Below are positions 1-5,277 of a DNA stretch of 8,643 nt, in pieces. The stretch is from Firmicutes bacterium CAG:170 (GTDB lineage: Bacteria; Bacillota; Clostridia; Oscillospirales; Oscillospiraceae), in NCBI GenBank assembly GCA_000436735.1, contig FR887181.1, positions 1-8,643 of the forward strand, given 5' to 3'. The notes under the pieces are model-generated. The model did no database searches. It was given only the letters and a program-made list of their open reading frames with translations, and was not told the origin of the DNA. The position numbers and the translations under genes were made by a program. Each line of letters opens with the position of its first letter. Positions within the stretch are counted from its first letter, which is position 1.

Positions 1-409
1 GCAGGCGCGCGCCGACCTCGGAGACCACGCGCAGGCTTGCCCGGCTCTCCTCCTCTGCCAGCGTCACGACTGCCGCGCGGTCAAAGACCGAAAGAAACAC
101 CGATTCGCCAAGGGTCTGACATACGTTTTCCATATACGGACGCGCGATCGCGCTGATATCCCATGAGCCGCTCACCGCACAGCCGTATTCAAACAGCCGG
201 ATGCCCAGCCAGTAACGGCCGTCGGCCCCCTGCTCGATCAGTCCGTAGGCGCGCATGGTGGACAGCAGGCCGTGGATCGTGCTCTTCGGCCAGCCCGTCT
301 CGCGGTAAAGATCTGTGAGCGCGACCGGCTTCCCCTTTTCCGTCAAAATATCCAGCAGTGTGATCGCTTTTGCCACAGAATGAATGGTTTTTCCATCGCT
401 TTCCGGCAT
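1..409 (-). CDS. IclR-family transcriptional regulator (N-terminal part, cut by window edge)
   Basis: Only the first 136 residues are in the window. Residues about 7-60 form the winged helix-turn-helix typical of IclR regulators: SVAKAITLLDIL, then a helix-turn-helix around LTDLYRETGWPKSTIHGLLSTM, then a wing ending in DGRYWLG. From about residue 85 the effector-binding (GAF-like) domain begins (ISAIARPYMENVC, then SVFLSVFDRAAVVTLAEE). Family members are usually about 250 residues, so roughly the C-terminal half is missing. The ATG at 409 is favoured because AGGAGG lies 7 bases upstream (417-422). IclR proteins are ligand-responsive DNA-binding dimers that repress or activate catabolic genes and often their own gene. 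The target and ligand cannot be read here, because the downstream genes lie outside the window. The family call is secure; the function is not assigned. Confidence 0.9.
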   Translation of the reverse strand, partial: MPESDGKTIHSVAKAITLLDILTEKGKPVALTDLYRETGWPKSTIHGLLSTMRAYGLIEQGADGRYWLGIRLFEYGCAVSGSWDISAIARPYMENVCQTLGESVFLSVFDRAAVVTLAEEESRASLRVVSEVGARL

Positions 410-416
410 TTTCTCG

Positions 417-422
417 CCTCCT
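417..422 (-). promoter_or_regulatory. Ribosome binding site of the IclR-family gene
   Basis: A perfect AGGAGG on the minus strand, separated by 7 bases from the ATG at 409. It supports that start codon. Confidence 0.8.
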
Positions 423-437
423 GAAAATCTTTTATTC

Positions 438-466
438 AGTATAACAATTTTTTAGTTCGTCCACAA
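438..466 (-). promoter_or_regulatory. Probable sigma-A promoter of the IclR-family gene
   Basis: On the minus strand, TATACT (438-443) is preceded by TGT, giving an extended -10 of the TGnTATAAT type. A weak -35, TTGTGG (461-466), lies exactly 17 bases upstream. The spacer is A/T-rich. Transcription would begin near 431, leaving a leader of about 20 bases before the start codon at 409. This is a prediction from motif match and spacing. Confidence 0.6.
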
Positions 467-486
467 GGTACATTCATTCGCCATTG

Positions 487-511
487 TCGAAACTTTTTCG
501 AAACTTGTTTC
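487..511. promoter_or_regulatory. Two overlapping palindromes, candidate IclR-type operator
   Basis: Positions 487-501 read TCGAAACTTTTTCGA, a perfect 6-3-6 palindrome (TCGAAA / TTTCGA). Positions 500-511 read GAAACTTGTTTC, a 5-2-5 palindrome sharing its first two bases with the other. The motif TCGAAACTT also occurs as a direct repeat at 487-495 and 498-506, an 11-base step of about one helical turn. The E. coli IclR box has the layout TGGAAA-TNA-TTTCCA, so the first palindrome differs from its half-sites by one symmetrical base. The block lies about 20 bases upstream of the -35 of the IclR-family gene, so autoregulation is a reasonable inference. Binding is not shown by the sequence. Confidence 0.45.
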
Positions 512-582
512 CATGCACCGTCCTTCCAGATCACCGCCGCATTTCTCGCCCGTCCGGCTTCGAAAAGACTGCATCAGCATAG

Positions 583-615
583 AAAAAACCGCCTGTCGTT
601 ACGACAAGCGGTTTT
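583..615 (-). terminator. Rho-independent terminator after tRNA-Gly
   Basis: In minus-strand RNA, AAAACCGCUUGUCG (615-602) pairs with CGACAGGCGGUUUU (598-585) with a single G-U wobble. This gives a 14-bp stem closed by a 3-base UAA loop and followed by a run of six U (588-583). It begins two bases after the encoded CCA of the tRNA. It ends the tRNA transcript and probably also read-through from the upstream operon, for which no separate terminator was seen. The wobble gives a cleaner stem in minus-strand RNA than in plus-strand RNA, where the same position is a C-A mismatch. Confidence 0.9.
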
Positions 616-616
616 A

Positions 617-692
617 TGGAGCGGGTGACGAGGCTCGAACTCGCTACCTCCACCTTGGCAAGGTGGCGCTCTACCGGATGAGCTACACCCGC
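617..692 (-). tRNA. tRNA-Gly (anticodon GCC)
   Basis: A 76-base cloverleaf on the minus strand including an encoded CCA end (619-617). The acceptor stem GCGGGTG (692-686) pairs perfectly with CACCCGC (627-621), followed by discriminator U. The D stem is GCTC/GAGC. The anticodon stem is CCACC/GGTGG around the loop TTGCCAA, with anticodon GCC at 659-657, which decodes GGC/GGU glycine codons. The T arm is GCGAG-TTCGAGC-CTCGT, with a G-T wobble at one end of its stem and the conserved TTCGA in the loop. It is a single-gene unit with its own consensus promoter and terminator. Confidence 0.97.
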
Positions 693-710
693 ATCTCAAA
701 TGCAGGTATG

Positions 711-738
711 ATTATAGCAGAAATCCGTCATTTGTCAA
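711..738 (-). promoter_or_regulatory. Consensus sigma-A promoter of the tRNA-Gly gene
   Basis: Minus strand TTGACA (738-733) and TATAAT (716-711) are both exact consensus hexamers with a 16-base spacer. The predicted start is near 704, about a dozen bases before the mature tRNA 5' end at 692, leaving a short leader for RNase P to remove. The promoter sits between the stop codon of the lipoprotein gene (766) and the tRNA, so the tRNA can be made independently of the operon upstream. Confidence 0.85.
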
Positions 739-765
739 GTCTCTTTTTTCAATTCGGCACAGAAT

Positions 766-2052
766 TTACGCCGCGCCCAGCTTTTCTGCGTCCGGCTCCG
801 TTTCCTCGCCGGGAAGCGGCTCCTGCGGCGGTTTCTCCGGGTCTGTCTCCTCGGGATTGCCCTCCTCTGGATCGCGGGCCTCCGGGTCGCCCGCTTCCGG
901 GTTCCCCTCGCCGGGCTCAGGCGCTTCTTCTCCCGTCTCCTCCGGCTCCTCTGTCTCCTCCAGATCCTCCGGCTCCGGATGGACGCAGGCGGGATACTGC
1001 GTGGTGTCCCAGTAATAGTCCGTCATTTCGCCGTCGTCATAGAGATGCAGTGTTCCGTCCCCGAGCAGGTCTCGGAAGGTGTCCAAATGGCTGTATTCTC
1101 CGTCGAGGCACACGATGTTCCACCAGTGCTCCGCACCCTGATACAGGCCGCTGACGGTCACGCATTCCAGTCCTGCTTCCTCGCACAGCAGCTGCCAGCT
1201 CTGCGCGGCGCTCTTGCTGGTCGTCAGGCCGTCGCAGAGGTGCGAATAAACCGGCGTCTGCGTCGATTTTTCCTTATAGGCGAAGCGCTCCATCAAATAG
1301 GTAAACAGCAACTCTGCCTTTTCCAGCTCCGTATCGCGGTAACGGACGTAGACCGATGCGGCGTGCAGGCTGTCCTGAACGGCCGTCTCCATTTCCAGAA
1401 GCGTTTTTTTGTCGTAGGGATAGTCAAACGTCATTTCCACGATGCGCGGCGTGCGGTTTTCCGGGTATGCCGTGCAGCGGATCTCCGGCATGGCCATCAG
1501 CCGGCCGGGATTCTGCTCAAAATAGTCCCTTGCTGTCTGCTCCAGGTCGAGCTGGAGATTGTAGCTGATATACATGACCAGCCGGTCGTCATAGCGGTCC
1601 ATCGCCTGCTGGATGCGGCGCTTTGCGTCCGTCGAGGCCGTCACGCTCTTCATTTTCTCCGGCGCGACGGCTCCGGGACGGAAGGTGATGTCGATTCCGA
1701 TCTCGTAATAGGAAACGATCAGCGAACAGCTGTGGGTCATGTAGTCCACCATATACGCGCCGTAGGGGTCCTCGCGCGAGACCTGATAAGCCGCTGCCGT
1801 CAGATCCTCCTCCACATCGCCGCCCTCGTAGCTCTGTACGCGGATGACGCCGTGCTCAATGCCGCTCTTCACAAAGCTGAGGATCGCGGCCTTGAGGCTC
1901 TGAAAATCGTTTGCGGAAAGGACATCCGCGTTTTCCTGCACCGTTCCGCCCGCGTCGTGCTTGCTGACACGGACATATTCCGACGGCACCAGCCTGCTGC
2001 ACCCGCTCAGGACGGTGCAGAGCGCCAATACCAGAAAAAACATTCTTTTCAC
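766..2052 (-). CDS. Secreted lipoprotein with a transglutaminase-like domain lacking the catalytic Cys, and an acidic Pro/Glu tail
   Basis: 428 residues from a GTG start at 2052. That start is chosen because AAGGGAGG lies 10 bases upstream and it gives a compact lipoprotein signal, MKRMFFLVLALCTVLSGC, with lipobox L15-S16-G17-C18. Cys18 should be lipidated and anchor the protein outside the cytoplasmic membrane. Residues about 230-335 resemble the transglutaminase/protease-like fold: a helix KAELLFTYLMERFAY, the block DGLTTSKSAAQSWQLL, then EHWWNIVCLDGEYSHLDTF. His309 and Asp324 fit the second and third members of the Cys-His-Asp triad. The Cys position appears to be Ser279, so classical activity is doubtful. 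The last 70 residues (359-428) are a low-complexity tail with 24 Glu, 5 Asp and 15 Pro. The gene is last in the run with the YitT-family gene, 46 bases downstream of it. Partner and substrate are unknown. The lipoprotein call is strong; the fold call is moderate. Confidence 0.8.
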   Translation of the reverse strand: MKRMFFLVLALCTVLSGCSRLVPSEYVRVSKHDAGGTVQENADVLSANDFQSLKAAILSFVKSGIEHGVIRVQSYEGGDVEEDLTAAAYQVSREDPYGAYMVDYMTHSCSLIVSYYEIGIDITFRPGAVAPEKMKSVTASTDAKRRIQQAMDRYDDRLVMYISYNLQLDLEQTARDYFEQNPGRLMAMPEIRCTAYPENRTPRIVEMTFDYPYDKKTLLEMETAVQDSLHAASVYVRYRDTELEKAELLFTYLMERFAYKEKSTQTPVYSHLCDGLTTSKSAAQSWQLLCEEAGLECVTVSGLYQGAEHWWNIVCLDGEYSHLDTFRDLLGDGTLHLYDDGEMTDYYWDTTQYPACVHPEPEDLEETEEPEETGEEAPEPGEGNPEAGDPEARDPEEGNPEETDPEKPPQEPLPGEETEPDAEKLGAA

Positions 2053-2062
2053 AGGCTGTGTG

Positions 2063-2070
2063 CCTCCCTT
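2063..2070 (-). promoter_or_regulatory. Ribosome binding site deciding the GTG start of the lipoprotein gene
   Basis: AAGGGAGG on the minus strand lies 10 bases before the GTG at 2052 and 19 bases before the in-frame ATG at 2043. The spacing favours GTG. Longer upstream extension of the frame would overlap the end of the YitT-family gene and bury the signal peptide behind 45 extra residues. Confidence 0.65.
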
Positions 2071-2098
2071 CCAGTCCTTTATCCCAGCGTCCGCGGGG

Positions 2099-2965
2099 TC
2101 ACAGGGAATCTCCGTGGTGCCGGAAGCCCTCGCCCAGCACCTGATGTGCGTCCTGCAAAATGAGGAACGCGTGGGGGTCGATCTCACTGACCAGATCCTT
2201 CAGCTCCGTGATCTGGCGGCGGCGGATGGCGCACATCACGCCCTGACGGCTGTCGCCGTGGTAGCCGCCGTGCGCCTCCAGAAGCGTCGCGCCGCGGTCA
2301 AGCCTGTCCGCGATGGTCTGCACGATCTCCGCGTAATGGTCAGAGATGATCAGCGCCAGCGAGGAATAATCCAGCCCATAGATCACGCCGTCCATGACCA
2401 GTGCCGAGACATACAGCGGCAGGACGGAGTAGAGTGTTCTGGTGATGTCGTGGAACACAACGCCCGTCAGCGTAACAGTGATGATGTCAAGGATGAGCAT
2501 GAGACGGCTGAGCTTCAGTCTGCGGAATTTCTTCCGCAGGAGCTTTGCAATGATGTCGGAGCCGCCCGTGGAGGCGCCTGCCAGAAACACGAGGCCAAGG
2601 CCGAGGCCGGTCAGGCCGCCGCCGTAGAGCGCCGCCAGCATCAGGTCGATTTGCGGAACGGGAATGATCGTCAGGAGGTCGAGCAAAACAGTGCTGAACA
2701 GCATCCCAAGCATGGATCCGATGAAGAAGCGCCGTCCAAGCTCCTTATAGCCGATCAGGAACAGAGGAATGTTGATGGCGGCGAAATACACGCCGATGCT
2801 GCCGAAGCCGAACAGCTCACGCAGGATCATGGCGATGCCGGTGATGCCGCCGACGTTGATGTTGTTCGGGTCCAGAAAGAGGTCAAAGCCGAGTGAAAAG
2901 ACTGTGCATCCGAGCAGGATCGTGCCGACAAATTTGAGTTCTCTCCAAATGATTTCCCGTTTCAA
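2099..2965 (-). CDS. YitT-family integral membrane protein (DUF161 plus DUF2179)
   Basis: 288 residues from a TTG start at 2965. Residues about 10-200 contain roughly six hydrophobic segments (about 13-31, 56-73, 81-101, 107-128, 152-170, 178-198). They carry family landmarks DPNNINVGGITGIA (32-45) early and AGASTGGSDIIAKL (129-142) after the middle segments. The C-terminal part (about 205-275), with ALIISDHYAEIVQTI, RGATLLEAHGGYHGD and a VMCAIRRRQITELKDLV strand-helix, is the DUF2179 soluble domain. Length and order match standard YitT proteins. The biochemical role of the family is not established; transport or membrane sensing has been suggested. It lies 43 bases after the parC-like gene and 46 bases before the lipoprotein gene, all on one strand. 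Many Firmicutes carry several paralogues, so no specific symbol is given. Confidence 0.93.
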   Translation of the reverse strand: MKREIIWRELKFVGTILLGCTVFSLGFDLFLDPNNINVGGITGIAMILRELFGFGSIGVYFAAINIPLFLIGYKELGRRFFIGSMLGMLFSTVLLDLLTIIPVPQIDLMLAALYGGGLTGLGLGLVFLAGASTGGSDIIAKLLRKKFRRLKLSRLMLILDIITVTLTGVVFHDITRTLYSVLPLYVSALVMDGVIYGLDYSSLALIISDHYAEIVQTIADRLDRGATLLEAHGGYHGDSRQGVMCAIRRRQITELKDLVSEIDPHAFLILQDAHQVLGEGFRHHGDSL

Positions 2966-2972
2966 ACCAATA

Positions 2973-2981
2973 CCCCCACCT
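2973..2981 (-). promoter_or_regulatory. Ribosome binding site for the TTG start of the YitT-family gene
   Basis: AGGTGGGGG on the minus strand, 7 bases before the TTG at 2965. No in-frame ATG or GTG near the expected N-terminus has a comparable site, and MKREIIWRELKFVG is a typical start for the family. Confidence 0.55.
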
Positions 2982-3008
2982 ATTTCATTTTATTCTCGAT
3001 ACCATTCC

Positions 3009-5246
3009 TCACGAAAGCTCCATGGTAAGCTGTTTTTCCTCGCTGTCCTCTTCCCGCAGCAGCGCGCCCGCCGCCGGAAGCGTCCGCGTCCGGTAGCGCG
3101 CCTCGTTCACGATGCCCGCCTGTGCCAGCGGAACGGCCCGCAGCAGGACGGCCTTCTTTTTGAGCGACAGCACCGCCACGCCCTGCGTGGCGCGCGTGGT
3201 CTTGACGGCGATCTGCGCCGTCGAGAAGATCAGGCAGCGCCCGTCCGAGGCATAAAGCGCGATCTGCGTATCCTCGTAAAGTGGCAGGATTGCCTTGACC
3301 GGGCTTTTGTCGGAATACGCGCCGGTCAGGCGCTTGCGGTTCGTTTTCGTCTCGTAGCCCACCAGCGCGACCTTCGCCGCCTTGCCGTTTTCAAAGACGA
3401 ACAGGACGTTTCCCTGATAATCGCCCGGCAGGATGGCCGTCAGGAAGCTTTCTCCCTCGTCAAAGCCGAGGCGGCTCGGCAGAAATTCACCCAGCACGGA
3501 GGCCTTGGAATCCTCGAAGTCACTCAGACGGCACTTGTAGACCTGGCATTTGTCAGTAAAGACCAGGAGCTCCTGATTGTTGCTCGTCTCCTGCGAGAAA
3601 AGCAGGCCGTCGCCCTCCTTGAACTTCTGCTCGCTCGCCATGCGCAGCGACTGCGGCGTGATCTTCTTGAAATAGCCCTCGCGCGAGACAAAGACGGTGA
3701 CGGGATAGTCCGGCACGTCCGGCTCCTCGTCCGCCTCGATCTCGTGATCGTAGACCAGCGCCGTTTTGCGCTCCTTACCGTACTTGTCGGCGACCGCTTT
3801 CAGCTCCTTTACGATCACGTCGCGGAGCCTGCGTTCGCTCTTGAGCAGCTCCTCCAGCTCGGCGATCTCCTTTTCGAGGTCGCTCGTTTCCTCGAGCTTT
3901 TTCAGGATGTATTCCTTGTTGATGTTGCGGAGCTTGATCTCCGCGACGAAGTTCGCCTGCACCTCGTCGATGCCGAAGCCGATCATCAGGTTCGGCACAA
4001 CCTCGGCGTCCAGCTCCGTCTCGCGGATAATGGCGATGGCCTTGTCGATGTCGAGCAGGATCCGGCCGAGGCCTTTGAGCAGGTGCAGCCGGTCGCGCTT
4101 TTTCTGGAGATTGAAGTAGACGCGCCGCCGGACGCACTCCGTGCGCCACGCCGTCCACTCCTCGAAAATTGCCCGCACGCCCAGCACGCGCGGCTGGCCC
4201 GCAATCAGGATGTTGAAATTGCAGCCGAAGCTGTCCTGAAGCGTCGTCGTCTTGAAGAGCTTCTGCATGAGCTTTTCCGGCTCGACGCCGCGCTTGAGGT
4301 CGATGGTCAGCTTGAGGCCGTTCAAGTCGGTCTCGTCGCGCATATCGGCGATCTCACGAATTTTGCCAGCCTTGATGAGCTCCGCGACCTTGTCCATGAT
4401 GATCTCCGTCGCGGTCGTATACGGGATCTCATAGATCTCGATCATATTGCCTTCCTTGATGTAGCGCCATCTAGCGCGGATGCGGAAGGTACCCCGGCCC
4501 GTGTTGTAGATCTGCAGCATCTCCGCCGGGTCGTAAAGTATCTCACCGCCGGTCGGGAAATCCGGCGCCGGGAGCGTATCCAGCAGCTCCGCATCCGGAT
4601 TCTTGATGAGCGCCGCCGCCGTATTGCAGACCTCGCGCAGATTGAATGAGCAGATATTCGACGCCATGCCGACGGCAATGCCCATATTGGCCGAGACGAG
4701 CACGTTCGGGAAGGTCGCCGGGAGCAGCGTCGGCTCCAGCATGGTGGCGTCGTAGTTGTCCACAAAATCGACCGTGTCCGAATCGATGTCGCGGAAAAGC
4801 TCCGCGCAGATCGGGTCGAGCTTCGCCTCGGTGTAACGCGAGGCCGCATAGGCCATATCGCGGGAATAGACCTTGCCGAAATTGCCCTTCGAGTCGATGA
4901 ACGGATGCAGCAGTGATTCGTTGCCGCGCGCAAGGCGCACCATCGTCTCGTAGATCGCCTGGTCGCCGTGCGGATTGAGGCGCATCGTCTGTCCGACGAT
5001 GTTTGCGGATTTGGTGCGTCCGCCGGTCAGAAGCCCCATTTTATACATGGTATACAGAAGCTTCCGGTGCGAGGGCTTGAAGCCGTCGATCTCCGGGATG
5101 GCGCGGGAAATAATGACCGACATGGCGTAGGGCATGTAGTTCGTTTCCAGCGTCTCACAGATTGCCTGCTCCACGGTCGCGCCGTGCAGCCCCTGCACCT
5201 TCGGGTCTGTCCATTTTTTCGCTTCAGGTTCTTTTTTCTTTGCCAT
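3009..5246 (-). CDS. parC: Type IIA DNA topoisomerase subunit A (ParC/topoisomerase IV-like, divergent)
   Basis: 745 residues. This subunit cuts and rejoins DNA. The winged-helix region includes KPSHRKLLYTMY (58-69) and NPHGDQAIYETMVRLA (91-106). The catalytic tyrosine is Tyr138 in AASRYTEAKL, preceded by the conserved Arg137. Ile190 in GIAVGMASNI matches the DNA-intercalating isoleucine of the family. A long charged coiled region (about 445-490) leads to a short C-terminal beta-pinwheel-like domain (about 515-700), beginning PVTVFVSREGYFKKI. No GyrA box (QRRGGKG-like) is seen, so negative supercoiling is unlikely and decatenation/relaxation is favoured. The Ser of the quinolone pocket is Gln96 and the acidic partner is Glu100. 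The ATG at 5246 has AAAGGA nine bases upstream. It is 31 bases after the parE-like gene, its obligate partner. A GyrA-type annotation is possible; the family call is certain. Confidence 0.88.
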   Translation of the reverse strand: MAKKKEPEAKKWTDPKVQGLHGATVEQAICETLETNYMPYAMSVIISRAIPEIDGFKPSHRKLLYTMYKMGLLTGGRTKSANIVGQTMRLNPHGDQAIYETMVRLARGNESLLHPFIDSKGNFGKVYSRDMAYAASRYTEAKLDPICAELFRDIDSDTVDFVDNYDATMLEPTLLPATFPNVLVSANMGIAVGMASNICSFNLREVCNTAAALIKNPDAELLDTLPAPDFPTGGEILYDPAEMLQIYNTGRGTFRIRARWRYIKEGNMIEIYEIPYTTATEIIMDKVAELIKAGKIREIADMRDETDLNGLKLTIDLKRGVEPEKLMQKLFKTTTLQDSFGCNFNILIAGQPRVLGVRAIFEEWTAWRTECVRRRVYFNLQKKRDRLHLLKGLGRILLDIDKAIAIIRETELDAEVVPNLMIGFGIDEVQANFVAEIKLRNINKEYILKKLEETSDLEKEIAELEELLKSERRLRDVIVKELKAVADKYGKERKTALVYDHEIEADEEPDVPDYPVTVFVSREGYFKKITPQSLRMASEQKFKEGDGLLFSQETSNNQELLVFTDKCQVYKCRLSDFEDSKASVLGEFLPSRLGFDEGESFLTAILPGDYQGNVLFVFENGKAAKVALVGYETKTNRKRLTGAYSDKSPVKAILPLYEDTQIALYASDGRCLIFSTAQIAVKTTRATQGVAVLSLKKKAVLLRAVPLAQAGIVNEARYRTRTLPAAGALLREEDSEEKQLTMELS

Positions 5247-5277
5247 TTATTTTCGTCCTTTGCCCATCAGCCCGGCG

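Noticed and set aside
485..491. TGTCGAA, an exact Spo0A-box match upstream of the IclR-family promoter
   Set aside because: A 7-base motif with one free position is expected several times by chance in a window this size. Here it overlaps the TCGAAA palindrome, which explains it better.
979..2163. Plus-strand frame of 394 codons opposite the lipoprotein gene
   Set aside because: No domain is recognisable, whereas the minus-strand frame has a ribosome binding site, a lipobox and a transglutaminase-like domain.
2966..3008. Possible promoter (TAAAAT) between the ParC-like and YitT-family genes
   Set aside because: The -10-like hexamer has no acceptable -35 at 16-18 bases (TTCGTG only), so an internal promoter cannot be supported.
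2769..4649. Long open frame (626 codons) on the plus strand opposite the ParC-like gene
   Set aside because: The translation is Arg/Leu/Ala/Asp-rich with no recognisable domain and lies antisense to a clear topoisomerase gene. Open antisense frames are expected from GC-biased third codon positions.
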